DNA from: Tropicibacter naphthalenivorans
GTDB taxonomy: Bacteria > Pseudomonadota > Alphaproteobacteria > Rhodobacterales > Rhodobacteraceae
Assembly (NCBI RefSeq): GCF_900176475.1
Contig: NZ_FWXX01000004.1
Span: 248,001-312,000, forward strand
Direction: 5' to 3'
Length of the DNA stretch: 64,000 bases
Under the pieces are notes generated by a model that saw nothing but the letters and a program-made list of their open reading frames with translations, had not been told where the DNA came from and made no database searches. This document shows positions 53,813 through 61,450 of the stretch, one piece after another. Position 1 is the first letter of the stretch. Each line of letters opens with the position of its first letter. Position numbers and translations under genes: made by a program.

Positions 53813-54351
53813 GCGTCACGCCAGTCGCCAAGGCCCAGCCCGTCCAGCGACCATTCGCCAATGGACCAGCGCACCAGCCGCAAACAGGGCAAGCCCACGT
53901 GCGCGGTCATCCGGCGGACCTGACGGTTGCGGCCTTCGGTGATGGTCAGGCGCAGCCACGCGTCCGGCACCGATTTGCGGAACCGCACCGGCGGGTCACG
54001 CTCCCACAGGGCGGGCGGGTCAATTGTCTGACATTTGGCGGGGCGCGTTGGGCCGTCCTTTAGCGTCACGCCGGTGCGCAGCGCGTCGACCTGCGCCCCC
54101 GTCGGCGTGCCTTCGACCTGTACGAGGTAGGTTTTGGGCTTTTTGAACTTGGGGTGGGCAATGCGCGCTTGCAGGCGGCCATCGTCGGTCAACAGCAACA
54201 GCCCCTCGGAGTCGCGGTCCAGACGGCCCGCGGGGTAGACCTTGGGCACGTTCACGTAGCTCGACAGCGTCGGACGGGTGGAGCCCTCGGTGCCCTTGTC
54301 GGTGAACTGCGAGAGCACGCCAAAGGGTTTGTTGAACAGGATCAGGGTCAT
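53809..54351 (-). CDS. rluE: 23S rRNA pseudouridine synthase, RluE type
   Basis: The 180-aa enzyme lacks the S4 domain, as RluE does, and starts ILFNKPFGVLSQFTD. The catalytic Asp lies in YPAGRLDRDSEGLLLLTDDG (D46). A later signature RLTITEGRNRQVRRMTAHVGLPCLRLVRW is typical of the RsuA/RluE branch. RluE of E. coli makes pseudouridine 2457 in 23S rRNA. The ATG overlaps the tadA stop by 4 bases. Confidence 0.9.
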   Translation of the reverse strand: MTLILFNKPFGVLSQFTDKGTEGSTRPTLSSYVNVPKVYPAGRLDRDSEGLLLLTDDGRLQARIAHPKFKKPKTYLVQVEGTPTGAQVDALRTGVTLKDGPTRPAKCQTIDPPALWERDPPVRFRKSVPDAWLRLTITEGRNRQVRRMTAHVGLPCLRLVRWSIGEWSLDGLGLGDWRDA

Positions 54352-54797
54352 CGGCGGGCCTCGAAAAAATCCTTGAGCAAACGGGCCGAGGCGTCCGCGG
54401 ACAGCCCGTCATAGACCTCGGGGGCGTGGTGGCATTGCGGATGCGCATAGACCCGCGCGCCTTGGGCCACGCCGCCGGATTTCGGATCGGACGCGCCGTA
54501 ATACAGCCGCCGGATGCGCGCAAAAGAGATCGCGGCGGCGCACATCGGGCACGGCTCCAGCGTCACATAAAGATCAAAGCCCTCCAGCCGTTCCTGCCCA
54601 AGCGCGGCACAGGCGGCGCGGATCGCAAGGACTTCGGCATGGGCGGTGGGGTCGTTCAGCTCGCGCGTGCGGTTGCCAGCCTGCGCGATGACCTTGCCGC
54701 TTTTGGCAACGATCACAGCGCCCACCGGCACTTCGCCACGCTTGGCGGCGGCCCGCGCCTGAGACAGGGCAATGTGCATGTGGCTGGTAAAGGTCAT
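54348..54797 (-). CDS. tadA: tRNA-specific adenosine(34) deaminase TadA
   Basis: TadA converts A34 to inosine in the tRNA(Arg) anticodon. The 149-aa protein has the zinc-deaminase motifs PTAHAEVLAI (His ligand and catalytic Glu, near residue 52) and TLEPCPMCAAAI (two Cys ligands, near residue 85). The C-terminal helix ASARLLKDFFEARR fits TadA. The chosen ATG gives the usual length; a longer upstream frame is not supported. rluE follows with overlap; rluB is divergent. Confidence 0.96.
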   Translation of the reverse strand: MTFTSHMHIALSQARAAAKRGEVPVGAVIVAKSGKVIAQAGNRTRELNDPTAHAEVLAIRAACAALGQERLEGFDLYVTLEPCPMCAAAISFARIRRLYYGASDPKSGGVAQGARVYAHPQCHHAPEVYDGLSADASARLLKDFFEARR

Positions 54798-54914
54798 GCG
54801 CCCTTTTAAACAGCCCGCGCGCGGGGCGAAAGATGCGCTGTTAAACGCTGGTGCGACGCCCCTCGCGCGGTTTAAGCTTTGTGCAAACCAAAGCTTTGCT
54901 ATAGAGCGCGCCCT

Positions 54915-55730
54915 ATGAGCGAGACATCCAAAACCCCCGAAGGCGACCGCATCGCCAAGGTCATTTCCCGGTCGGGCCGTGCCAGCCGCCGCGAAGCCGA
55001 AAAGCTGATCGCCGAAGGCCGCGTGGCCGTGAACGGTGTGACCATCGACAGCCCCGCGCTGAACGTGACCGACAAGGATCGCGTGACCGTGGACGGGGTC
55101 ATGCTCGCCGTGCCGCAAGCGCCGCGCATCTGGCTGTATCACAAGCCCACCGGCCTCGTGACCACCACGCGCGACGAAAAGGGGCGCAAGACGATTTATG
55201 ACGAATTGCCCGAAGATATGCCTCGGGTGATGTCCATCGGGCGGCTCGATTTGAACTCCGAAGGGCTGTTGCTGCTGACCAACGACGGCGGGATCAAGCG
55301 CAAGCTGGAACTGCCCAGCACCGGCTGGCTGCGGCGCTACCGCGTGCGGGTCAAGGGCAACCCGAGCGACGATATGCTCAAACCCCTGCGCGACGGGATC
55401 GTGGTGGACGGGCAGCGCTTTCAGCCGATGATCGTGAACCTCGACCGCCAGCAAGGGGCCAACGCCTGGCTGACCGTCGGCCTGCGCGAAGGCAAGAATC
55501 GCGAGATCCGCCGCGCCATGGCCGACATCGGCCTAAGTGTGAACAGACTGATCCGCATTTCTTACGGCCCCTTCCAATTGGGGCAGCTGAAATCCGGCGA
55601 AGTCGAAGAGGTCCGCCGCAAAACCGTGCGCGACCAACTGGGCCTAGAGGCACCCGCTCCTTTGAAACCAAAGGGAAAAAACCTGCGGCCCAAGCGCCGG
55701 ATGCCGCCCAAGGGCCGCAAGCCGAATTAA
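54915..55730 (+). CDS. rluB: 23S rRNA pseudouridine(2605) synthase RluB
   Basis: RluB modifies U2605 in the peptidyl-transferase region. The 271-aa protein has an N-terminal S4 domain (RIAKVISRSGRASRREAEKLIAEGRVAVNG, residues 12-41), the catalytic Asp in SIGRLDLNSEGLLLLTNDG (D115) and LREGKNREIRRAMADIGLSVNRLIRISYGPF. The C-terminal 40 residues are basic (KPKGKNLRPKRRMPPKGRKPN), a probable rRNA-binding tail. It is divergent from tadA. Confidence 0.95.
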   Translation: MSETSKTPEGDRIAKVISRSGRASRREAEKLIAEGRVAVNGVTIDSPALNVTDKDRVTVDGVMLAVPQAPRIWLYHKPTGLVTTTRDEKGRKTIYDELPEDMPRVMSIGRLDLNSEGLLLLTNDGGIKRKLELPSTGWLRRYRVRVKGNPSDDMLKPLRDGIVVDGQRFQPMIVNLDRQQGANAWLTVGLREGKNREIRRAMADIGLSVNRLIRISYGPFQLGQLKSGEVEEVRRKTVRDQLGLEAPAPLKPKGKNLRPKRRMPPKGRKPN

Positions 55731-55761
55731 ATTGTGCAGGCGCAGAATTAGAATGGGGATA

Positions 55762-55777
55762 TTTACGGTTCGTTAAC
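55762..55777 (+). promoter_or_regulatory. CtrA-box-like sequence upstream of the TelA cluster
   Basis: TTTA-N7-TTAAC differs by one base from TTAA-N7-TTAAC and lies 63 bp before the first start codon of the cluster. Only the right half-site is perfect; a chance match is possible. Confidence 0.3.
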
Positions 55778-55840
55778 TCACCTTTCTTTTTCCCGTGAGA
55801 TGCCCCGTTTTTGCCCGGATTCGCAGGCAGAAATAACGGC

Positions 55841-56038
55841 ATGATGACCACGTTGATTGCCATACTTACGCTCGCCGTATCTTCGTTCATGGTGCTGGGA
55901 AGCCTGCGCACCGTGGCCACCGATACGATCGATATTCTCGCCACCAGCGCCGCGCGCGCCAAAACCAACGGGCAGCTGACGCAAAAGCTGGCCTTTGTGA
56001 TGCTGTGGCTGATGATCTTTGCCCTGAGCTATCTGTAG
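55841..56038 (+). CDS. Small single-pass or hairpin membrane protein, first gene of the TelA cluster
   Basis: The 65-aa protein starts at two adjacent ATGs (MMTTLIAILTLAVSSFMVLGSL) and has two hydrophobic segments, about residues 3-20 and 48-64 (LAFVMLWLMIFALSYL), separated by TVATDTIDILATSAARAKTNGQLTQK. I do not recognise it. It ends 12 bp before the first XpaC-like gene and is therefore probably part of that operon. A weak ribosome site (GCAGAAATAACGGC) precedes it. Confidence 0.65.
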   Translation: MMTTLIAILTLAVSSFMVLGSLRTVATDTIDILATSAARAKTNGQLTQKLAFVMLWLMIFALSYL

Positions 56039-56050
56039 GGAAGCAGCACC

Positions 56051-56881
56051 ATGAGAGACAGATTCGAAAAACGCGCATCCAATGAGGCCGCTAATTTCGA
56101 TTCGGCTCTGAATGTGATGTTTCTTGCGGCCTTTCCGCTATTGCTTTGGGTGTTCCAAGGCTCCTTTGCCGGGGTGGCCACGGCCCTTGTGGAAATCTGG
56201 ATTTTCTCGATCGCTTTGCGGCTGATCTCGCGCGGTCAAAAGATCCAGCGCGAATATGATGCGGCGCAGGTCGCCCATCGGCCGCGCTTGCCGCGCAAGC
56301 TGCTTGGCTCTGCCCTGATCGGGGTCATGGTGCTGATCCTTGCCGGGCACCAGTTTGCCGATCTGCTGTTCCCGCTGGTGCTGGGCGTCTTTGCCATGGG
56401 GCTAAGCGTGGCCGCCTTTGGTCTGGACCCGATGACCGACAAGGGGCTGAACGACCCCGAGGTCGTCGCCCGCATCGAAATCGACACCGCCATGGAAGCC
56501 ATCGAGGCCAAGCTGGCCATCGTCGCCGATCAAGTGGCGTCCTTGCAGGATGCCGATTTGACCCGCCGCACAGAGGTCGCTCGCGACATGGTGGTCCGTC
56601 TGGCGCGCGATAATGTCAGCGATATCAAAGGGTTTCGCCGCGTCCGCAAACCCGTGGAAAAGTTCAGCGCCATGCTGTCCGAAGAGGCAGAGCGCCTGAT
56701 CGCATCGTGGGATGGCGAGGATTATCTCTTTGCCCGCAAGCGTTATGTGGCCAAGCTGGACGTAATGACCGACAGCTTTGCCACGCGTGCCCGGAAAAAC
56801 GGCTTTCAGGCGGGGCGGGACGCATTCGAGATGGAAGCAGACATGCTTTTGGACCGGATGCCGCGCGAATCGGCGGCTTGA
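56051..56881 (+). CDS. XpaC-like membrane protein (copy 1)
   Basis: The 276-aa protein has a basic N-terminus, two pairs of hydrophobic helices (about residues 22-60 and 84-125), the shared motif AFGLDPMTDKGLNDPE, and a long helical cytosolic C-terminal part (about 140-276) with coiled-coil character. Layout and motif match the second XpaC-family protein at 57.1 kb (AFGLDPMRDKGME), so the two are paralogues. The family name, 5-bromo-4-chloroindolyl phosphate hydrolysis protein, comes from an old Bacillus assay; the real function is unknown. xpaC sits beside a telA homologue in Bacillus too. Confidence 0.75.
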   Translation: MRDRFEKRASNEAANFDSALNVMFLAAFPLLLWVFQGSFAGVATALVEIWIFSIALRLISRGQKIQREYDAAQVAHRPRLPRKLLGSALIGVMVLILAGHQFADLLFPLVLGVFAMGLSVAAFGLDPMTDKGLNDPEVVARIEIDTAMEAIEAKLAIVADQVASLQDADLTRRTEVARDMVVRLARDNVSDIKGFRRVRKPVEKFSAMLSEEAERLIASWDGEDYLFARKRYVAKLDVMTDSFATRARKNGFQAGRDAFEMEADMLLDRMPRESAA

Positions 56882-56964
56882 CGCAAAGGCCCGTCACTTC
56901 CCCCTAGCAAGTGCAGCATTTTGTGCCTAAGTTTCCCTCGGAGCGTGAGTGCACGGGGGTCCCT

Positions 56965-57054
56965 ATGTCCGGAAACGCCTTGCAAAAGGTAAGCTATGTC
57001 TTGTTGATCGTCCTGCTGTTCGGTGTGTCCACCGGCTGGCTTGGAGGGCTTTGA
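56965..57054 (+). CDS. 29-aa membrane microprotein in the TelA cluster
   Basis: An ATG opens a 29-codon frame reading MSGNALQKVSYVLLIVLLFG then VSTGWLGGL. It is a polar start, a single hydrophobic helix of about 17 residues and a short tail. The stop is 1 bp before the ATG of the next XpaC gene, so the two are coupled. The position between two related genes, tight spacing and coherent membrane character argue that it is real. The upstream site CACGGGGGTCCCT is a weak Shine-Dalgarno. Confidence 0.6.
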   Translation: MSGNALQKVSYVLLIVLLFGVSTGWLGGL

Positions 57055-57055
57055 T

Positions 57056-57943
57056 ATGGCTCAGAAATTCGGCGGAAAATACAGCCCCGACGGCAGCGGA
57101 CCGACCAGCGATGACCGCCCCGTCGCGCCCGCCTACAAGGGGGCCAAGGTGGCCCCGGCTGGCGCGCAATCCAACATCTTGTTCATCCCGCCCATCGTGC
57201 TCGCCGCATTGTCGATCAACGAAGGCGCGATCAGCATGGCCGTGGGTCTGCTTGGCGCCGGGGCGCTGCTGCTGGGCGCGTGGCTGATGCGCGAGGGGCT
57301 CAAGGCGCAGGCCGCCTTTGATGCGCGCAAGGTGGCGCGCCGCCCTGCCCTGCCGCGCAAGGTCTTTGCCGCGCTGCTGACCGGCATTGGCACGGGTCTG
57401 GCCGCTTGGCAGAACGAGCCGGGTTTGATCGCGCCGGTGATTTTCGGCGTGGCCGCGATGGCCCTGACGGTTGGGGCGTTTGGTCTGGACCCGATGCGCG
57501 ACAAAGGCATGGAAGGCATTGATACCTTTCAACAAGATCGCGTCGCCCGCGTGGTCGACGAGGCCGAAACCTATCTGAACGGGATGCAGGACGCGGTGAA
57601 ACGCGCCGGCGATCGGCAGGTCGAGGCGCGCGTGGAACGCTTTGCCGAAAAGGTGCGCGAGATGATCCGCACCGTCGAAGAGGACCCGCGCGATCTGACC
57701 GCCGCCAAAAAGTTTCTGGGGGTTTACCTGATGGGTGCCCGCGACGCCGCCGTTAAGTTTTCGGACATTTACGACCGCAAACCCGACCGCGCCGCGAAAA
57801 CGGATTTCATGATGCTGCTGACCGATCTCGAAGAGAGCTTTGACAAAAAGATCGATCACCTGCTGACCGACAATAACGCCGACCTGCAAATCGAAATCGA
57901 AGTGCTGCGGGACCGGCTCCAGCGTGAAGGTGTGCGCCTGTAA
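57056..57943 (+). CDS. XpaC family protein (copy 2)
   Basis: The 295-aa protein has a Gly/Pro-rich polar N-terminus (MAQKFGGKYSPDGSGPTSDDRP), hydrophobic helix pairs at about residues 43-78 and 103-140, the AFGLDPMRDKGMEG motif and a 150-residue helical C-terminus ending in LQIEIEVLRDRLQREGVRL, a probable coiled coil. It is the better XpaC match of the two copies and immediately precedes telA (27-bp gap), as in other bacteria. Predicted to lie in the inner membrane with the helical tail in the cytosol. Confidence 0.82.
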   Translation: MAQKFGGKYSPDGSGPTSDDRPVAPAYKGAKVAPAGAQSNILFIPPIVLAALSINEGAISMAVGLLGAGALLLGAWLMREGLKAQAAFDARKVARRPALPRKVFAALLTGIGTGLAAWQNEPGLIAPVIFGVAAMALTVGAFGLDPMRDKGMEGIDTFQQDRVARVVDEAETYLNGMQDAVKRAGDRQVEARVERFAEKVREMIRTVEEDPRDLTAAKKFLGVYLMGARDAAVKFSDIYDRKPDRAAKTDFMMLLTDLEESFDKKIDHLLTDNNADLQIEIEVLRDRLQREGVRL

Positions 57944-57970
57944 GGTGCCGATAATAAACGGGGATTTCCT

Positions 57971-59167
57971 ATGTCTGAGAAAACACGTCAAGAGGCCGAA
58001 CAGATCGTCGGCATGGTCGATGAGCTGAACGCGGTGGTTCTGCCAGAGCCCAAGGATGCCAACGCCGTGGTGCCCCTGAAAGAGGCTGACGCCGAAGTGT
58101 CCGAGGAAATCCGCACCCGGATGGATGAAATCGACATGGGCGACACCAACTCGATTGTCTCCTTTGGCTCTGCCGCGCAGGCGGAACTGCAAGAGATTTC
58201 GCAGGCCATGCTGGCCGATGTGCGCAACAAGGATGTGGGTCCGGCGGGCGACAGCTTGCGCGGGATCGTGACGACCATTCGCGGCTTTTCCGTTTCGGAA
58301 CTGGACGTGCGCCGGGATCGCTCCTGGTGGGAAAAACTGCTGGGCCGCGCCGCGCCTTTTGCGAAATTCACCGCCCGCTACGAAGAGGTGCAGGGCCAGA
58401 TCGACAAGATCACCGACAACCTTCTGAAGCATGAGCACACCCTGATGAAGGACATTAAGTCCTTGGATTTGCTCTATGAAAAGACGCTTCAGTTCTACGA
58501 CGAACTGGCGCTGTATATCGCCGCCGGTGAGGAAAAGCTGGCCGAGCTCGACACCACAGTGATCCCCGCCAAGGAGGCCGAAGTTCAGGCCGCCCCCGAG
58601 GGCGATCAGGTGATGAAGGCGCAAGAGCTGCGCGACCTGCGCGCCAGCCGCGACGATCTGGAACGCCGCGTGCATGACCTGAAACTGACCCGTCAGGTGA
58701 CCATGCAATCGCTGCCCTCGATCCGCCTTGTGCAGGAAAACGACAAGTCTTTGGTGACCAAGATTAACTCCACCCTCGTGAACACCGTTCCGCTGTGGGA
58801 AACCCAGTTGGCGCAGGCGGTCACGATCCAGCGCAGCAAACAGGCCGCCGCCGCCGTGCGCGATGCCAACGATCTGACCAACGAGCTGCTGACCTCGAAC
58901 GCGGCGAACCTGCGTCAGAGCAACGCCATGATCCGCGAAGAGATGGAGCGCGGCGTGTTCGACATCGAAGCGGTCAAGCAGGCCAACGCCGATCTGATCG
59001 GCACCATTCAGGACAGCCTGCGCATTGCCGACGAAGGCAAGGAACGCCGTGCCAAGGCCGAGGAAGAGCTGAAGAAGATGGAAAGCGAGTTGCGCGACAC
59101 ACTGGCGGCCGCCAAGGCGCGCAAAGATGGCGTGGGCGACACCGCTTCGACCGCCGTTCCGTCCTGA
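57971..59167 (+). CDS. telA: TelA family protein (toxic anion resistance / YaaN-like)
   Basis: The 398-aa protein is almost wholly helical and cytosolic. The TelA core is clear: the WWEKLLGRAAPFAKFTARYEEVQGQIDKITDNLLKHEHTLMKDI segment near residue 117, DLLYEKTLQFYDELALYIAAGEEKL, and the C-terminal LVTKINSTLVNTVPLWETQLAQAVTIQRSKQAA region. TelA was linked to tellurite resistance on plasmids and is part of wider Ter-associated stress systems, with no known mechanism. GGGGATTT precedes the ATG. The next gene begins 2 bp after the stop. Confidence 0.92.
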   Translation: MSEKTRQEAEQIVGMVDELNAVVLPEPKDANAVVPLKEADAEVSEEIRTRMDEIDMGDTNSIVSFGSAAQAELQEISQAMLADVRNKDVGPAGDSLRGIVTTIRGFSVSELDVRRDRSWWEKLLGRAAPFAKFTARYEEVQGQIDKITDNLLKHEHTLMKDIKSLDLLYEKTLQFYDELALYIAAGEEKLAELDTTVIPAKEAEVQAAPEGDQVMKAQELRDLRASRDDLERRVHDLKLTRQVTMQSLPSIRLVQENDKSLVTKINSTLVNTVPLWETQLAQAVTIQRSKQAAAAVRDANDLTNELLTSNAANLRQSNAMIREEMERGVFDIEAVKQANADLIGTIQDSLRIADEGKERRAKAEEELKKMESELRDTLAAAKARKDGVGDTASTAVPS

Positions 59168-59169
59168 TC

Positions 59170-60147
59170 ATGCGCGTGACGGGCAAGCTCAAAGCCGCTG
59201 CGGCGGCGCTCTGCTGCGTGGCCCTCGCGGGCTGCGTCGGCTCGGACCTTGCCCCGCGCAAGACCTCTGTCACCCCGGCGCAGCGACCCGAAGCCGTGGT
59301 CCCCGCGGCGCTGCCCGCGCCCAATGTGGCGGCGCAGCCCTCGGCGGCCAGCCTCGCCTTGGTCGATTACTACGCCCGCGTGCAGCATGACCGGCTGGCG
59401 CGCGGCTTGCTGCGCACCGATGGCGGCGGGCCGGACACGGCCTTTACCGACACCATGCTGGCGCGCAACTTTGCCCGCATCGCGCTGGAAGAGGAATACG
59501 TGCGTGGCGGCGGCTTGCAGCCGTCGCAAGGTGGGTCCGGCGCGATCAAGAAGTGGACCAAGCCGATCCGCATGACGACAGAGTTCGGCCCGCGTGTGCC
59601 CCGTGACCAGATCGCCTGGGATCAGGCGCAGGTCGCCAGCTATGCGGCGCGCCTGTCGCGCGTCACCGGCCACCCGATCCAGATGGTCGAGAGCGGCGCG
59701 AACTTTCACGTGTTGTTCATGTCCGAAGACGACAAGGACAGGATCGCCCCGCGCATTCGCCAGATCGTGCCGGACGTAAACCCCAACGCCTTGCGCGTGT
59801 TCAACAATCTGCCGCGCGGCATCCATTGCCTCGTGATGGCCTTTTCCGACACGCCGGGCGGCTATGATTACGGCACCGCCATCGCCGTGATCCGCACCGA
59901 GCACCCCGAGCTGCTGCGCCGGTCCTGCATCCACGAAGAGGTGGCGCAGGGGCTGGGTCTTGGCAATGACGACCCGCGCGCGCGCCCGACGATCTTTAAC
60001 GACGATGACGAGTTCGCGCTGCTGACCACCCATGACGAGATGCTGCTCAAGATCCTTTATGATCCGCGCCTGCGCCCCGGCATGACCCTGTCGCAGGCCA
60101 GCCCCGTCATCAACCAGCGCGCCACCGAACTGGCTGGCGGGCTTTGA
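59170..60147 (+). CDS. DUF2927 lipoprotein
   Basis: The 325-aa protein starts MRVTGKLKAAAAALCCVALAGC, a lipoprotein signal with lipobox LAGC (Cys22). A Pro/Ala-rich linker follows to about residue 60. The DUF2927 domain then runs to the end and contains IKKWTKPIRMTTEFG, HCLVMAFSD and CIHEEVAQGLGLGND, the last an H-E-x2-x-G arrangement reminiscent of a metalloprotease helix. DUF2927 proteins have no assigned activity. Only two bases separate it from telA, so an envelope-exposed partner of the TelA system is likely. Confidence 0.83.
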   Translation: MRVTGKLKAAAAALCCVALAGCVGSDLAPRKTSVTPAQRPEAVVPAALPAPNVAAQPSAASLALVDYYARVQHDRLARGLLRTDGGGPDTAFTDTMLARNFARIALEEEYVRGGGLQPSQGGSGAIKKWTKPIRMTTEFGPRVPRDQIAWDQAQVASYAARLSRVTGHPIQMVESGANFHVLFMSEDDKDRIAPRIRQIVPDVNPNALRVFNNLPRGIHCLVMAFSDTPGGYDYGTAIAVIRTEHPELLRRSCIHEEVAQGLGLGNDDPRARPTIFNDDDEFALLTTHDEMLLKILYDPRLRPGMTLSQASPVINQRATELAGGL

Positions 60148-60203
60148 TAATTTCCGCGCCCTGACCATTTTGACAGGGGCGCATTGCACCGCGGCAAAGC
60201 GGT

Positions 60204-60232
60204 TTGACGATGCCTTGCGGCGCGGCTTACCC
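60204..60232 (+). promoter_or_regulatory. Candidate sigma-70 promoter of the SPFH gene
   Basis: TTGACG (60204-60209), 17 bases and TTACCC (60227-60232) precede the SPFH start by 31 bp. A second -35-like TTGACA is at 60170. They suggest that the SPFH/zinc-ribbon part can be transcribed separately from telA. Confidence 0.4.
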
Positions 60233-60263
60233 TTTGCCCGAAAAGTACAAGCGAGGTGGCCCT

Positions 60264-61391
60264 ATGCCCATTTTCGATTTCCTGCGCGGGCAGTTCATCG
60301 ACGTCATTCACTGGACGGACGACACGCGCGACACCATGGTTTACCGCTTTGAGCGCGAAGGCCACGAGATCAAGTATGGCGCCAAGCTGACCGTCCGCGA
60401 AGGTCAGGCGGCGGTGTTTGTGCACGAAGGCCAGCTGGCCGATGTGTTCACGCCGGGGCTGTATATGCTCGAAACGAACAACATGCCGATCATGACGTCG
60501 TTGCAGCATTGGGACCACGCGTTCCAGAGCCCGTTCAAGTCGGAAATCTACTTCGTCAACACCAACCGCTTTACCAACCTCAAATGGGGCACCAAGAACC
60601 CGATCATGATCCGCGACCCCGAGTTCGGGCCGACGCGCATCCGGGCCTTTGGCACGTACACCGTCAAGGTCGACAATCCCGCGCTGTTCCTGACCGAGAT
60701 CGTCGGCACCGATGGTGAGTTCACCATGGACGAGATCAGTTACCAAATCCGTAACGTGATCGTGCAGGAATTCTCCAAAGCGATTGCCAAGAGCGGCATT
60801 CCGGTGCTGGACATGGCCGCAAACACCGGCGAAGTCGGCGCGCTGATCGCCAAGGCGATTGACCCGGTGATCCACGCTTATGGCTTGGCCTTGCCGGAAT
60901 TGTACATTGAAAACATAAGCTTGCCCCCGGCGGTGGAAAAGGCACTGGATGCGCGGACCTCGCGCGGGATTGCAGGCAACCTCAATGACCACATGAAGTG
61001 GAAGGCCGCCGAGGCCATGGGCACGGGTGGGTCGATGGATTCGGCCATGGGCATGGGTATGGGCGCCGCCATGGGCGCGGGCATGGCCGGTCAGATGGGC
61101 ATGGGTCCGTGGGGCGCGCAACCCCAAGCCGCCGCCCCTGCCGCAGCCCCGATGGCCCCGCCGCCGCCGCCGGTCGAACACGTCTGGCATATTGCCGAAA
61201 ATGGCGCGACCAAGGGGCCGTTCTCCAAGGCGCGTCTGGGCCGGATGGCAACCGATGGCGAGCTGACCCGTGAAACCCTCGTCTGGACCGCAGGGCAAGA
61301 CGGCTGGAAGCCCGCTGGCCAAGTGCAGGAGTTGGCGCAGCTGTTTACGGTGATGCCGCCGCCCCCGCCTCCGCCGCCCCCGGCTGGCTAA
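60264..61391 (+). CDS. SPFH-domain protein with C-terminal GYF_2 domain (YdjI-like)
   Basis: The 375-aa protein has no signal peptide. Residues about 1-250 form an SPFH domain of the virion-core/YdjI type (AAVFVHEGQLADVFTPGLYMLETNNMPIMTSLQHW, IMIRDPEFGPTRIRAFGTYTVKV). A Gly/Met-rich low-complexity stretch spans about 255-290, and a GYF_2 domain (VWHIAENGATKGPFSKARLGRMATDGELTRETLVWTAGQDGWKPA) about 311-360, ending in a proline run. Bacillus YdjI is recruited to membranes through a zinc-ribbon partner with PspA; the following gene encodes such a partner. GYF_2 should bind proline-rich peptides, and that partner starts with one. Confidence 0.88.
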   Translation: MPIFDFLRGQFIDVIHWTDDTRDTMVYRFEREGHEIKYGAKLTVREGQAAVFVHEGQLADVFTPGLYMLETNNMPIMTSLQHWDHAFQSPFKSEIYFVNTNRFTNLKWGTKNPIMIRDPEFGPTRIRAFGTYTVKVDNPALFLTEIVGTDGEFTMDEISYQIRNVIVQEFSKAIAKSGIPVLDMAANTGEVGALIAKAIDPVIHAYGLALPELYIENISLPPAVEKALDARTSRGIAGNLNDHMKWKAAEAMGTGGSMDSAMGMGMGAAMGAGMAGQMGMGPWGAQPQAAAPAAAPMAPPPPPVEHVWHIAENGATKGPFSKARLGRMATDGELTRETLVWTAGQDGWKPAGQVQELAQLFTVMPPPPPPPPPAG

Positions 61392-61406
61392 ATCCTGAAC
61401 TCAACA

Positions 61407-61428
61407 GGGGGCCGCGCTGGCCCCCTTT
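61407..61428 (+). terminator. Hairpin terminator or attenuator between SPFH and zinc-ribbon genes
   Basis: GGGGGCC, loop GCGCT, GGCCCCC, TTT. The stem matches that of the RTX terminator base for base. The T-run is short, so read-through into the zinc-ribbon gene, whose start is 23 bp further, is expected. Confidence 0.6.
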
Positions 61429-61450
61429 CTGCCGCTGATCCGAGCCTGTT

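Noticed and set aside
56963..58708. 581-codon minus-strand frame opposite XpaC copy 2 and telA
   Set aside because: Same shadow pattern; the plus strand holds clear family proteins with tight operon spacing.
61015..61130. Gly/Met-rich repeats in the SPFH gene as a recombination or frameshift site
   Set aside because: The reading frame is intact and such low-complexity linkers between the SPFH and GYF domains are usual.
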